DNA of 64,000 nt from Bacillus haynesii (GCF_001969855.1 NZ_MRBL01000016.1:124001-188000); one strand, 5' to 3'. Shown: positions 35,720 to 44,331, counted from the stretch's first letter. The notes: generated by a model from the letters alone, not told the origin. Made by a program: numbers and translations.

Positions 35720-35836
35720 TTAGAAGAATGCCTTCAATTTGCACGCGATGCTGTCAAGCCATTCTGGAAGCTTCAATTCCGCGCCAAGACTTTCCAGCGG
35801 TTCATCGCCTGGTCCGCCCGTCTCTTTCCCATACAT
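35720..35836 (-). pseudogene. yodE: C-terminal relic of a YodE/MhqO-type dioxygenase
   Basis: The 38-codon frame reads GGPGDEPLESLGAELKLPEW followed by LDSIACKLKAFF and a stop. This is the last part of ring-cleaving VOC-family dioxygenases (the typical end is DEPLEHLGEKLKLPEWLE). It stands just upstream of yodD in the same orientation, exactly where yodE occurs in B. subtilis. No vicinal-oxygen-chelate metal motifs remain. I infer that a deletion removed nearly all of yodE and left its tail. Confidence 0.7.
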
Positions 35837-35986
35837 TTACTTTGGGGTCTCCTGCAAACATAGTGATCCCCTTCTATTTTATCTTGAATTCAAGATATTA
35901 ATTATTGTAAAGTTATGTTTTCGAATATGCAAGGCAGAACTATTGTTTAAATAATTTAAAAAATCACTGTTTTCTAATAATTATCT

Positions 35987-36003
35987 TGTGATTAAATCTG
36001 ACA
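35987..36003 (+). promoter_or_regulatory. TnrA/GlnR-type box upstream of the yodF operon
   Basis: TGTGATTAAATCTGACA fits the consensus TGTNAN7TNACA exactly. It lies 46-62 bases before the start of the small DUF3311 gene. A weak -10 (TATGAT, 36009-36014) is only a few bases downstream, closer than is usual for TnrA activation, so its effect could be positive or negative. Confidence 0.5.
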
Positions 36004-36048
36004 ACTGCTATGATTATGAACATTAAAATGGCTAAAGGAGGAAAAAAG

Positions 36049-36252
36049 GTGAATCAACAGCTTTTTAAATGGGTTCTGTTCATCATCCCTTTTATCGGAC
36101 AGCTTGCCTTGCTGCCGTTTGTAAACCGGATCGATCCGATCGTTTTCGGACTTCCGTTTTTTCATTTTTGGCTGGTGCTGTGGATTGTGCTGACACCGCT
36201 GATCACATTTGCGATTTACAGATTCGAGAAAAGAAACGGAGGTTATGAGTGA
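36049..36252 (+). CDS. small DUF3311-type membrane protein, partner of YodF
   Basis: The 67-residue protein has two hydrophobic segments (WVLFIIPFIGQLALLPFVNR and FHFWLVLWIVLTPLITFAIY) and a charged tail RFEKRNGGYE. Small proteins of this kind (DUF3311/YhdT-like) commonly precede sodium:solute symporters and are taken as subunits or chaperones. GTG at 36049 lies seven bases behind AAAGGAGG. Its stop overlaps the start of yodF (GTGATG), so both are translated together. Confidence 0.8.
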   Translation: MNQQLFKWVLFIIPFIGQLALLPFVNRIDPIVFGLPFFHFWLVLWIVLTPLITFAIYRFEKRNGGYE

Positions 36253-37733
36253 TGCAGGGAAATTTAACAGCGCTCCTCATTACCGCCGGCATCATTTTGG
36301 CCGTAGTTTGTATCGGATTTATCGCCGGCAGTAATAAACAGTCGCGGAAATCGGTTGAAGAATGGTCCGTCGGCGGAAGGCGGTTCGGCGGGCTGCTCGT
36401 CTGGTTTCTCGTCGGTGCCGACTTATACACGGCTTACACGTTTTTAGGGTTGACAAGTACCGCTTTTACAAGCGGAAGCGTCGCTTTTTTCGCGATTCCT
36501 TATTCGGTTTTGGCCTATTTCATCGCCTACTTTTTTCTGCCGAAGATTTGGAAGGTGGCGAAAGTACATCAGCTGACGACGCTGGCCGATTACGCAAGAG
36601 AACGCTTCAGCAGCAAGCTGCTGTCTTCGCTTGTTGCCATTGTCGGCGTCTTGATGCTGATCCCGTATATCTGCCTGCAGCTCAGCGGAATTCAGGATAC
36701 GCTTCAAGTCGCGGGTACTGGGTTTATTAATGTCAATGCCGTCGTAATCATTTCGTTCATCCTTGTCGCGCTTTATACGTTTTTCAGCGGCATCAAAGGT
36801 CCTACATATACCGCCATTATTAAAGACATTTTAGTTTGGGTGATGATGCTGTTTATGGTCGTTTCGTTGCCGCTCATCCATTTTAACGGTTGGACACCGA
36901 TGATTGACAAGCTGGCAAATGAAGCGCCGCATATGCTGACGATCCCTTCTGACGGACCGCGCGGGATCGCCTGGTTCATCACGGCATCGATCGTTTCCGC
37001 GTTTGCTCTGTTCATGTGGGCCCATGCGGCGACAGGCGTTTTCACGGCGAACAGCGCGGATGCGCTCAGAAAGAACAGCATGTTTCTGCCGCTGTACAAT
37101 ATCGTATTGATTTTAGTCATTTTCTTAGGGTTTATCGCATTTCTCGTTCTTCCCGATGACATTAATCCGAGATTTGCATTGCTGCATTTAATTCAAAGTT
37201 CCTACGGCGGCGTCACGCAAGGATTCGCCTATTCAACGATCGCCCTCGCAAGTCTGATCCCGTGTTCGATCATGGCGATCGGGGCGTCGAACCTGTTCGC
37301 CAACAATTTATACCGCGATTTGATCAACCCCCGCGTTTCGGGACAAAAACTGACGATCATCACGCGCTCGATGGTATTTGTCGTCATCGGTCTGGCCCTT
37401 TTATTCGGAATGCTGTTCCCGGCAGCGCTTGTCACGCTTCAGCTTCTCGGCGTTTCAGGCATGGTGCAGATATTCCCTGCCATCGTCATCAGCCTGTTCT
37501 GGAAAAACCAGACGAAGGAAGCGACGATCATCGGTCTTCTCATCGGCCTTGCCGTTACATTTACCGTTTATTTGACAGGGGCCACTTTCGGCATTTACGA
37601 AGGATTCTGGGGCCTTGCCGCCAACCTTTTGGCTGTTGTCGTGTTGAATCCGTTTTTTGTGAAAAATGTAAAACACAATTCTGTGATCAACTATTTGTTT
37701 CATGCCAAGAAGAATGTGCAAAAAAGCGCCTGA
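36252..37733 (+). CDS. yodF: YodF, sodium:solute symporter
   Basis: The 493-residue protein is a member of the sodium:solute symporter family (pantothenate permease-like branch) with thirteen predicted segments. It shows EEWSVGGRRFGGLLVWFLVG and TAYTFLGLTSTAFTSG near the N-terminus and FSGIKGPTYTAIIKDILVWV further on. ATG at 36252 (MQGNLTALLI) follows GGAGGTT by eight bases; a GTG at 36249 is an alternative that would add one residue. Control by nitrogen supply through the TnrA-like box is probable, so the substrate may be nitrogenous. A terminator shared with ctpA follows. Confidence 0.9.
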   Translation: MQGNLTALLITAGIILAVVCIGFIAGSNKQSRKSVEEWSVGGRRFGGLLVWFLVGADLYTAYTFLGLTSTAFTSGSVAFFAIPYSVLAYFIAYFFLPKIWKVAKVHQLTTLADYARERFSSKLLSSLVAIVGVLMLIPYICLQLSGIQDTLQVAGTGFINVNAVVIISFILVALYTFFSGIKGPTYTAIIKDILVWVMMLFMVVSLPLIHFNGWTPMIDKLANEAPHMLTIPSDGPRGIAWFITASIVSAFALFMWAHAATGVFTANSADALRKNSMFLPLYNIVLILVIFLGFIAFLVLPDDINPRFALLHLIQSSYGGVTQGFAYSTIALASLIPCSIMAIGASNLFANNLYRDLINPRVSGQKLTIITRSMVFVVIGLALLFGMLFPAALVTLQLLGVSGMVQIFPAIVISLFWKNQTKEATIIGLLIGLAVTFTVYLTGATFGIYEGFWGLAANLLAVVVLNPFFVKNVKHNSVINYLFHAKKNVQKSA

Positions 37734-37740
37734 TCACCAA

Positions 37741-37779
37741 AAAACCCTTACGCTCCGTGTGAGCGCAAGGGTTTCTTTT
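37741..37779. terminator. bidirectional terminator between yodF and ctpA
   Basis: AAACCCTTACGCTC pairs with GAGCGCAAGGGTTT (one mismatch), with T-rich sequence after it on both strands; the right side touches the ctpA stop. Confidence 0.9.
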
Positions 37780-39175
37780 ATTTCTCTTTTTTTAAGATCT
37801 CAATCGCTTTATCCAACTGCGTATCATTGTCGGAAAGCTTATCCTGCAGCTTGCTTGTCATGCTGATTGTCGTCTCGCCCGTTAGGATGCCTGTCGTTTT
37901 CAGCTTTTGGTCTTTTTGAAATGCCTTAACGGCAGCCTCCGTCTGTGCGTCGAATGCCCCTGTCGCATCCAGCTTATAGCCGAGCACTTGGAGCATTTGC
38001 TGGGCGGCTTTCACTTCGTCTCCGGTGCTGCCTGCCTTATACTCTTTTTTGGAATCCAGATACGGGAGTTTGGCATAGCTTGGGAGCTCCGCTTTATATT
38101 GAGGTTTGATTCCTTTTTCATGAATCCAGTCCCCATTTGGCGTCAGCCACTTGGCAATCGTCAGCTTGACGGTCGATCCGTCGGAGAAGCTCTCCGCATT
38201 TTGAACCGTTCCTTTTCCAAACGTATTTTCACCGACGATCGGAATGCCTGAGGACTGGTGAAGTGCTGCGGCCATGATCTCAGCCGCGCTTGCCGTTCCT
38301 CCGTTGACGAGAACGACGGTCGGCTTGTTCACTTTTCGTTCCTTCTCGGCTTTGTACACTTCTTTTTTCCCGTTTTTGGATTCAACCTGCATAATCGTTT
38401 TGCCTTTATCGACAAACAGGTTGCTCATCATAATCGCTTGGTCCATCAGGCCGCCGGGATTTCCTCTGAGGTCCAGCACGAATCGTTCCGCACCTTTTTC
38501 AGACAAGTCATCAATGGCTTTCGTCAGTTCCTTTGCGGTATTTTCAGAGAAAGACGTAATTTGGATTTCACCGATGTTGCCGTCGATCATTTTGGAGTAA
38601 ACCGTTTCAATCGGAATCGTATCGCGCTTAATCGTAACATCGATTTGGCCGACGCCTCCCCTGTTGAGAACAAGCTTGACATTCGTGCCTTTTTTGCCGC
38701 GGATCATTGCTGTCGCTTCGTTGACGGTCTTGCCTTTTACGCTTTTGCCGTCCACTTTCTGAATTTCATCATGCGGCTTTAAGCCGGCTTTTTCTGCGGG
38801 AGATCCTTTAATAGGCGCGACGATTAAAATTTGTCCATTTTTTTCTTCTACTTGGGCGCCGATTCCTTCAAAAGAAGAGGTAATGCTTTCTTCAAAGCTT
38901 TTAGCTTCTTTCTTATCCATGTATGTTGAATATGGATCATCCAAAGCTCCAAGCATCCCTTTAATCGCCCCGTCAGTCAGCTTTTCATCGTCTGCATTTT
39001 GATAATAGTCGCTCTTGATTTTGTCGTACGCCGCCATCAGCTTTTCGAATTTCTCGGAATCTGAAGCGGAATATACTGAGCCGCCGCTGCCTTTGCCCAC
39101 CAGATAAAGCGTCAGTGCGGAGGCGGCGACGGCCGTAATCAATACAGCCAAAAAGAGTTTTAACTGCTGTTTCAA
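37778..39175 (-). CDS. ctpA: CtpA, carboxy-terminal processing serine protease
   Basis: The 465-residue protease has an N-terminal membrane anchor (LKLFLAVLITAVAASALTLY), a PDZ domain (about 95-180; FEGIGAQVEEKNGQILIVAP), and the S41 catalytic domain with Ser in VNGGTASAAEIMAAAL and Lys in ENTFGKGTVQNAE. A C-terminal peptidoglycan-binding domain of helices (VKAAQQMLQVLGYKLDATGA) follows. It degrades extracytoplasmic proteins from their C-termini. TTG at 39175 (LKQQLKLF) is selected because AAAGGTGG stands close upstream; the ATG at 39202 precedes that site. Confidence 0.93.
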   Translation of the reverse strand: MKQQLKLFLAVLITAVAASALTLYLVGKGSGGSVYSASDSEKFEKLMAAYDKIKSDYYQNADDEKLTDGAIKGMLGALDDPYSTYMDKKEAKSFEESITSSFEGIGAQVEEKNGQILIVAPIKGSPAEKAGLKPHDEIQKVDGKSVKGKTVNEATAMIRGKKGTNVKLVLNRGGVGQIDVTIKRDTIPIETVYSKMIDGNIGEIQITSFSENTAKELTKAIDDLSEKGAERFVLDLRGNPGGLMDQAIMMSNLFVDKGKTIMQVESKNGKKEVYKAEKERKVNKPTVVLVNGGTASAAEIMAAALHQSSGIPIVGENTFGKGTVQNAESFSDGSTVKLTIAKWLTPNGDWIHEKGIKPQYKAELPSYAKLPYLDSKKEYKAGSTGDEVKAAQQMLQVLGYKLDATGAFDAQTEAAVKAFQKDQKLKTTGILTGETTISMTSKLQDKLSDNDTQLDKAIEILKKEK

Positions 39176-39335
39176 ACGAACACCACCTTTTCTACTTACC
39201 ATATTATCATGGACGAATCTTTATTCGTCAACTCGAATCACTTAAATACCGATTTTTCCAGGCTGCCGGCATTCGATCGTTTTTCAACCATTATTCCGCT
39301 TTTGCATATGCATACAAAAAAGGAGGGATCTCAAT

Positions 39336-40046
39336 TTGAGCGATTATTTAGACATGCTCGCCAGCTTCGGCGTCTCATCCGCTCATCCCGGCGGGATGTC
39401 CCTGTCAAAGGCAGTGCTCGCCAAAGCCGGCATCGACCCTGAGCAGCCGATTCTAGATGCAGGCTGCGGAACGGGCCAAACCGCCGCTTATTTGGGGCAG
39501 CTTCTGTTTCCTGTCACTGCCCTTGATGCCGATCCGGTCATGATCGATAAAGCCCAACAGCGTTTTAAAAAAGAACAGCTTTCCATTCCGGTTGTCCACT
39601 CACCCCTCGAGAAAATGCCGTTTCAGTCTGAAAGCTTTGCCTGTGTATTAACTGAATCTGTGCTGAGCTTCACAGATATCCGGTCAGCTTTACAGGAAAT
39701 CCGGCGGATTTTAAAACCCGAAGGGATGCTGATCGCGACCGAAGTCTGTCTTAAGGAAGGAAACGCTCTGACAGACGAAGCAAAAAAGGAAATCACGGAC
39801 TTTTACGGATTCATCGCTTTATATACTGAGGATGAGTGGGTCAATGTCCTTCGAGAAGAAAAATTTTCAAAGATTGACATCATCCCTGTCGTATTGGAAG
39901 ATGCAACAGACCCTGATGATGCCGTGGAAATGGATCTGTCGCCTGCGATTTCCGACAAAGACTATGAAACGATGGAAAAACACCTGCATTACCTGGAAAA
40001 ATACCGCGATTCTCTTGATCATATTATTTTTATATCACATCTATAA
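39336..40046 (+). CDS. yodH: YodH, class I SAM-dependent methyltransferase
   Basis: The 236-residue protein contains the Rossmann methyltransferase motifs: motif I LDAGCGTGQTAAYLGQL, motif II with VTALDADPVMIDKAQQRF, and the post-II region FACVLTESVLSFTDIRSALQ. It would methylate a small molecule using S-adenosylmethionine; similarity is to the UbiE/COQ5-like group (Methyltransf_11). TTG at 39336 lies behind AAGGAGGG. It is divergent from ctpA and followed by yodI. The substrate is not known. Confidence 0.85.
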   Translation: MSDYLDMLASFGVSSAHPGGMSLSKAVLAKAGIDPEQPILDAGCGTGQTAAYLGQLLFPVTALDADPVMIDKAQQRFKKEQLSIPVVHSPLEKMPFQSESFACVLTESVLSFTDIRSALQEIRRILKPEGMLIATEVCLKEGNALTDEAKKEITDFYGFIALYTEDEWVNVLREEKFSKIDIIPVVLEDATDPDDAVEMDLSPAISDKDYETMEKHLHYLEKYRDSLDHIIFISHL

Positions 40047-40140
40047 ACCATCATTTGTCCTCCTTCTTTCGTCCAACCTTTTCTATTAAATCCGTCATAA
40101 GCTGATTAGGAATAGATAAGATGATGGAAGGAGCATTCAA

Positions 40141-40395
40141 GTGGACCGATATTACAGGTTTTGCCACCAAAATGTTGGCAGAGTTGCGAGAATCACCGAC
40201 AAAGGAGGCCGTCTACATGTCGGAAGAATCGTCCGTGTTTCCCCAAGCAAAGTTTATATCGCCCCGATGATCAGACGGGGAGGCCGCGGATTCGCCTACG
40301 GATATTACGGCGGCGGGTGGGGTTGGGGCCCTGTATACGGACTTGGCCTCGGTCTAATTGCCGGTGTGGCTCTTGCAGGCTTATTTTTTTGGTAA
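40141..40395 (+). CDS. yodI: YodI, small glycine-rich coat-type protein
   Basis: The 84-residue protein starts with DRYYRFCHQNVGRVARITDK and a short beta-rich domain (GRLHVGRIVRVSPSKVYIAP), then RRGGRGFAYGYYGGGWGWGP, and ends in a hydrophobic glycine stretch (GLGLGLIAGVALAGLFFW). GTG at 40141 follows GGAAGGAG. It agrees with B. subtilis YodI, a spore-associated protein. The C-terminal hydrophobic stretch could embed in a coat layer or membrane. Confidence 0.75.
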   Translation: MDRYYRFCHQNVGRVARITDKGGRLHVGRIVRVSPSKVYIAPMIRRGGRGFAYGYYGGGWGWGPVYGLGLGLIAGVALAGLFFW

Positions 40396-40399
40396 TATG

Positions 40400-40426
40400 A
40401 AAAGGCCGATTGATATCGGCCTTTTC
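40400..40426. terminator. bidirectional terminator between yodI and yodJ
   Basis: AAAAGGCCGAT / ATCGGCCTTTT with T runs on both strands. Confidence 0.9.
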
Positions 40427-40430
40427 TCTT

Positions 40431-41252
40431 TTATATCTTTTTCACTTGTTTAAAATACTCTTCAAGCGTCAAGTCGTGTTCTTGGATGGCTTTAGCCGCT
40501 TTTTTTCCTACATAGCGCAGGTGCCAAGGTTCATACTTATATTTCGTGATGTCTTCTTTATTTTTCGGATAACGGATGATATAGCCGTATTTGTAGGCGT
40601 TCTTTTCGACCCATTGTCCGTCTTTCGTATTGCCGAATTCCTCTGATAAGGCGAAGCCGTTGCTTTTGCTGGAAATATCCATCGCAAGTCCTGTCTGATG
40701 CTCGCTTTGGCCCGGATATGCCACAGCTTCTTTCGCCTTTTCTTCTCCCTTTTGGCTGACTTCGTTGTTATAGATCGCTTTTTGTCTGTCATAGGATCTG
40801 TAGCCGGACACCGCAACGAGTTCATAGCCTTCTTTCTTAGCGGCACTGAACATCTCTTCAAGCGCTTTGGCGGCTTCTTTTCTGATATACCGCTTGTCGA
40901 TATCCTCGGTAAAAGAAAACGCGACATCAGGCACTGTCAGGTCGCTCGGTGCATAGTTGCCGGGAAGCGCGTATTCTTTATTTACAAGCGCCATTATGTT
41001 TTCAGGATTTTGAATCGTCGGCAGCCCGTCTACATCTTTTATTTGATTAAAATACTTGCTCTCGAGTATGAAGTCCTGATCTTCCAAGCTGCTGTCAGCC
41101 TTTTGGTCTTTTGCATCCTTGCTTGCGTTTGCAGTGTTCTGTGTTTTAGCCGTGTCATTTTGCTTCTGTTCGGTCATGGTACATCCTGTGCCAAGCAAGA
41201 CCGCTGCACTCAGCAATGAAGCAATCGTCACGTATTTGTACTTTCCGTTCAT
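40431..41252 (-). CDS. yodJ: YodJ, D-alanyl-D-alanine carboxypeptidase (VanY-type lipoprotein)
   Basis: The 273-residue protein has a lipoprotein signal (SAAVLLGTGCTMTEQ), an Asn/Lys/Ala/Asp-rich spacer and a zinc peptidase domain of the M15/VanY group. Key motifs: VAVSGYRSYDRQKAIYN, zinc ligands His and Asp in PGQSEHQTGLAMDIS, and Glu/His in KYEPWHLRYVG. It trims D-alanine (or a neighbouring residue) from peptidoglycan stem peptides outside the membrane. ATG at 41252 follows AAAGGATGG. deoD lies upstream in the same direction but 33 bases away. Confidence 0.88.
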   Translation of the reverse strand: MNGKYKYVTIASLLSAAVLLGTGCTMTEQKQNDTAKTQNTANASKDAKDQKADSSLEDQDFILESKYFNQIKDVDGLPTIQNPENIMALVNKEYALPGNYAPSDLTVPDVAFSFTEDIDKRYIRKEAAKALEEMFSAAKKEGYELVAVSGYRSYDRQKAIYNNEVSQKGEEKAKEAVAYPGQSEHQTGLAMDISSKSNGFALSEEFGNTKDGQWVEKNAYKYGYIIRYPKNKEDITKYKYEPWHLRYVGKKAAKAIQEHDLTLEEYFKQVKKI

Positions 41253-41285
41253 TCGAATCCATCCTTTTTCAATGCGTGTATGCTT

Positions 41286-41984
41286 TTACAAAGCGGTATC
41301 CAGAGCCAGCAGAATCATATCATTAAAGGTCGTTTGCCTCTCTTCTGCCGTTGTTTCCTCGCCGGTAATGACGTGATCGCTGACCGTTAAGATCGAGAGG
41401 GCTTTTCGGCCGAATTTCGCAGCTAGTGTATAAAGCGCCGTCGTTTCCATCTCGACCGCAAGCACTCCGTGTTTGGCAAGCTTCTCAATTTGGCTGTCGT
41501 CATTATAGAATTGATCCGCCGTAAACACGTTCCCTGCCGTAACCGGGATGTTCCGCTCACTTGCAGCGTCATAAGCAGCTTTTAACAGGCCAAAGTCTGC
41601 GCAAGGCGCAAAATCGATCGAACCGAATGCCACTCTGTTGATTTGCGAATCGGTTGATGAAGTCATCGCAAGAATGACATCCCTTACATTGACGTCTTTT
41701 CTGATTGCACCGCATGATCCGACGCGGATCAGGTTTTTCACATCATAGCTTCTGATCAGTTCATTGACATAAATTGAAATAGACGGCACACCCATGCCCG
41801 TCCCCTGTACGGAAACGCGCTTTCCTTTATAAGTGCCCGTAAAGCCGTACATTCCCCGTACTTCGTTATAACATTCAACGTTTTCCAAATATGTATCAGC
41901 GATATATTTTGCACGCAGCGGGTCTCCTGGAAGCAGCACCGTTTCTGCAATTTGTCCTTTTTCTGCGCCAATATGTACGCTCAT
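41286..41984 (-). CDS. deoD: DeoD, purine nucleoside phosphorylase
   Basis: The 232-residue enzyme splits purine (deoxy)nucleosides with phosphate into base and (deoxy)ribose-1-phosphate. It is the hexameric NP-I type: [40 protein letters not shown], the phosphate-site [20 protein letters not shown], and [20 protein letters not shown] with SDHVITGE for the base. ATG at 41984 lies behind GGCAGGAGG; the longer frame has no ribosome site. Confidence 0.95.
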
Positions 41985-42150
41985 GAATATTCCTCCTGCC
42001 TTTTTAAAGCTGATTTGTGATGATGATTGCAGCATCCACTCGCATATGTATTATAAACCAACATCGCGGAAAAAGAAAACAAAGCCCTGCTCCGCTTCGG
42101 CATCATTCTTTTTTTGTCATGTTTAAAAAAGGACAGGCATACCTTTAAAA

Positions 42151-42168
42151 AAGAATGATTACGATTGG
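42151..42168 (+). promoter_or_regulatory. Zur-box-like element before the YcgR-type permease
   Basis: AATGATTACGATT at 42154-42166 equals the right half of the Bacillus Zur box (NATTACGATTT) in 10 of 11 positions; the left half is degenerate (about half of its positions). It sits roughly 15 bases before the ribosome site. With the Cys/His-rich partner protein it suggests zinc control. Confidence 0.4.
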
Positions 42169-42192
42169 CTATTTCAGGATGGAGGAAAAGTG

Positions 42193-43200
42193 ATGTTTCG
42201 TTCACTTAACAGTTATTTAATCGACTTTACCGGGCTTGTTGTCATCGGTGTTTTGATATGCCTTGTGTCAGCCGGCGGAGCGCTCGCCGCAGGCCTCCCC
42301 TTCCAGATTCCGGCTTCCGTTCAGCAGCTGAATACGATTTTCATCAGCATTTTAATCGAAGCCCTTCCCTTTGTGTTAATCGGGGTATTAATCGCCGGTT
42401 TCATCCAGATCTTTGTGACTGAAGAGCACATTCGCTCCCTTTTTCCGAAAAACAGGTTTTCAGGAGTGATTGTCAGCTGTTTGCTCGGCGCTTGTTTTCC
42501 GGCTTGCGAATGCGGGATTGTCCCGATCGTGAGAAGGCTCGTGTCAAAAGGCGTTCCCATCTATGCCGGTGTCGGCTTTCTGTTGACAGGTCCGCTGATC
42601 AATCCGATTGTCATCTTATCCACTTATATGGCATTTGGCAATGACTTGCGAATGGCCGTTTTAAGGGTTGCTGTCGGTTTTGCCGCAGCGGTCATCATCG
42701 CCTTTGCGATCAGCATGATGTTCCGCTCAAGCCAGCTGAAAACGGAAAGCCGGCAGACAGCTGCACACTGCACCCATTCCGGCAGACGCTCCCCTTTTTC
42801 GGAAAAGCTATTTGATATGCTGAAACATGCTGTTGACGAATTCTTTGATATGGGGAGGTTTCTGATTATCGGCGCTTTAGTTGCCGCACTTGTGCAAACC
42901 TATCTCCCGTTAAAATCGCTGTTTCTGTTCGGAGGGGGCATGTTTGACTCGGCATTGGTCATGATGGGGCTGGCTTACTTTTTATCGCTGTGCTCTGAAG
43001 CGGATGCATTTATCGGCGCTTCCTTCACCAATTTGTTTCCTTCCACATCCATCCTTGCTTTTCTCGTTTACGGGCCGATGCTCGATTTAAAAAATACGGT
43101 GATGATGCTGCATGCGTTTAAACCGAAGTTCGTCATTTGTTTGTCTATCCTGATCACCGTTGTTGTCTATGTTTGTATCAAAGTTGTCAGTTTGCTGTAG
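42193..43200 (+). CDS. YcgR-type permease (UPF0718/DUF318)
   Basis: A 335-residue membrane protein with about eight to ten hydrophobic segments in two halves. The conserved cysteine motif is VSCLLGACFPACECGIVPIV, followed by RLVSKGVPIYAGVGFLLTGP and LINPIVILSTYMAFG; the second half has GLAYFLSLCSEADAFIGASF. This is the UPF0718 family (YcgR, ArsP relatives), thought to move metals, metalloids or a small ligand. A soluble loop with two His and a Cys (TAAHCTHSGRR) lies in the middle. ATG at 42193 lies seven bases behind GGAGG. It forms an operon with the next gene and follows a Zur-like box. Confidence 0.8.
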   Translation: MFRSLNSYLIDFTGLVVIGVLICLVSAGGALAAGLPFQIPASVQQLNTIFISILIEALPFVLIGVLIAGFIQIFVTEEHIRSLFPKNRFSGVIVSCLLGACFPACECGIVPIVRRLVSKGVPIYAGVGFLLTGPLINPIVILSTYMAFGNDLRMAVLRVAVGFAAAVIIAFAISMMFRSSQLKTESRQTAAHCTHSGRRSPFSEKLFDMLKHAVDEFFDMGRFLIIGALVAALVQTYLPLKSLFLFGGGMFDSALVMMGLAYFLSLCSEADAFIGASFTNLFPSTSILAFLVYGPMLDLKNTVMMLHAFKPKFVICLSILITVVVYVCIKVVSLL

Positions 43201-43216
43201 AAAGGAGGTTTTACCA

Positions 43217-44089
43217 ATGGTTTTTCAGCCTCGGCAATTTTTGCGCGCACTCGTGTTGGCGGCCTTTTCCGTCTTTATTTTCAAGCTCCATTACACAGGG
43301 GAAATTGATAAGCTGATCAATCCGAAATACGATTACACAAGCCTCATCGCCGCAGGTGTGTTCGCGTTTCTGTTTATCATTCAGCTGACAAGGATCTGGA
43401 CGGTGAAGGATGACCATACTGGAGATTGCGGCTGCGGACATGATCATGGCGAGTCAAAGCCTTTTTTCATCAGGCTGATGCATTATGCCGTCATCGCTCT
43501 TCCCCTCATTACCGGATTCACCCTTTCCCCGGCTGTACTGAATTCGTCTGTTGCTGCCAACAAAGGGACTATGCTCACCAAAACGGAGATCGCCCCTCAA
43601 ACTGAAGGCGAAAAGGAACATGTCATGACACCGGAGATTCAGCAAGGACTTGCCGATTCAGCGATGCCGAAATCGGCTTATGACCGGAAGATGGATCAAT
43701 TTAAGCATGAAAAGCGGATTGTCATGAATGACGATATGTTTGCAGACTACTATGATGAAGTGACAAGCAGTCTTGATCATTACATTGGAAAAGAGATCAC
43801 GGTCAAAGGCTTCGTCCATAAAGAAGCGGGGCTGAGGGCACACCAGCTCGTGCTGTCCCGATTTATGATCACGCACTGCATCGCAGACGCCAGCCTGATC
43901 GGGTTTCTCGCTGAATGGAACGGCGCAGAGCAATTGCAGCCTGATACTTGGATTGAATTGGAAGGAACAATCGGCAAAGCGTCTTATAACGGCACTGTCA
44001 TCCCGATCATCCGCGCGAAGCGATGGAAGGAGATCAGCGAGCCGGAGCAGCCGTATGTCTACCCGGCCGCGATCAATATGACAGAATAA
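43217..44089 (+). CDS. YcgQ-type DUF1980 (TIGR03943) protein
   Basis: The 290-residue partner of the permease has two N-terminal membrane segments (about 10-25 and 40-60). They are separated from a third (AVIALPLITGFTLSPAVLN) by the metal-binding-like stretch HTGDCGCGHDHGESK. The C-terminal 150 residues form an extracytoplasmic domain with an OB-like end (HYIGKEITVKGFVHKEAGL, VLSRFMITHCIADASLIGF, TWIELEGTIGKASYNG). The YcgR-YcgQ pair is conserved in Firmicutes; its cargo is not established. The Cys/His cluster and the Zur-like site suggest zinc. ATG at 43217 follows AAAGGAGG, 16 bases after the permease. Confidence 0.8.
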   Translation: MVFQPRQFLRALVLAAFSVFIFKLHYTGEIDKLINPKYDYTSLIAAGVFAFLFIIQLTRIWTVKDDHTGDCGCGHDHGESKPFFIRLMHYAVIALPLITGFTLSPAVLNSSVAANKGTMLTKTEIAPQTEGEKEHVMTPEIQQGLADSAMPKSAYDRKMDQFKHEKRIVMNDDMFADYYDEVTSSLDHYIGKEITVKGFVHKEAGLRAHQLVLSRFMITHCIADASLIGFLAEWNGAEQLQPDTWIELEGTIGKASYNGTVIPIIRAKRWKEISEPEQPYVYPAAINMTE

Positions 44090-44156
44090 AGACGACTTTC
44101 TCCTGGATAAATAGCGGGGCGTTTAGTCATCCTATTTTTTAGGAAGGAGGTCATAA

Positions 44157-44291
44157 ATGATGGGCAAAAAACAGCGAAACAGAGTCACCGGACTGAAAAA
44201 GAACAATCACATCCCGACAAAGGACGTCATCGCGGCAGAGGATGCGCACGAAAAGGAATTCAGCGCCAGAAAACGAAAAAATACAACATAA
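44157..44291 (+). CDS. small basic protein, 44 residues
   Basis: ATG at 44157 stands six bases behind GGAAGGAGG. The product (MMGKKQRNRVTGLKKNNHIP, then KDVIAAEDAHEKEFSARKRK and a short end) is very basic at both ends, without hydrophobic segments. This resembles the tiny soluble Bacillus spore or stress proteins such as the YfhD/YfhE kind, though I cannot assign it. A perfect terminator starts three bases after the stop, so it forms a finished unit. It could be translated from the YcgR/YcgQ transcript or from its own promoter. Confidence 0.6.
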   Translation: MMGKKQRNRVTGLKKNNHIPTKDVIAAEDAHEKEFSARKRKNTT

Positions 44292-44293
44292 AA

Positions 44294-44324
44294 AAAACTG
44301 CGGACAGCGCTTCCGCAGTTTTTT
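44294..44324. terminator. bidirectional terminator between the small gene and yodL
   Basis: AAACTGCGGA / TCCGCAGTTT with a run of eight T on the plus strand and seven A before the stem. Confidence 0.92.
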
Positions 44325-44331
44325 TTCAGCC

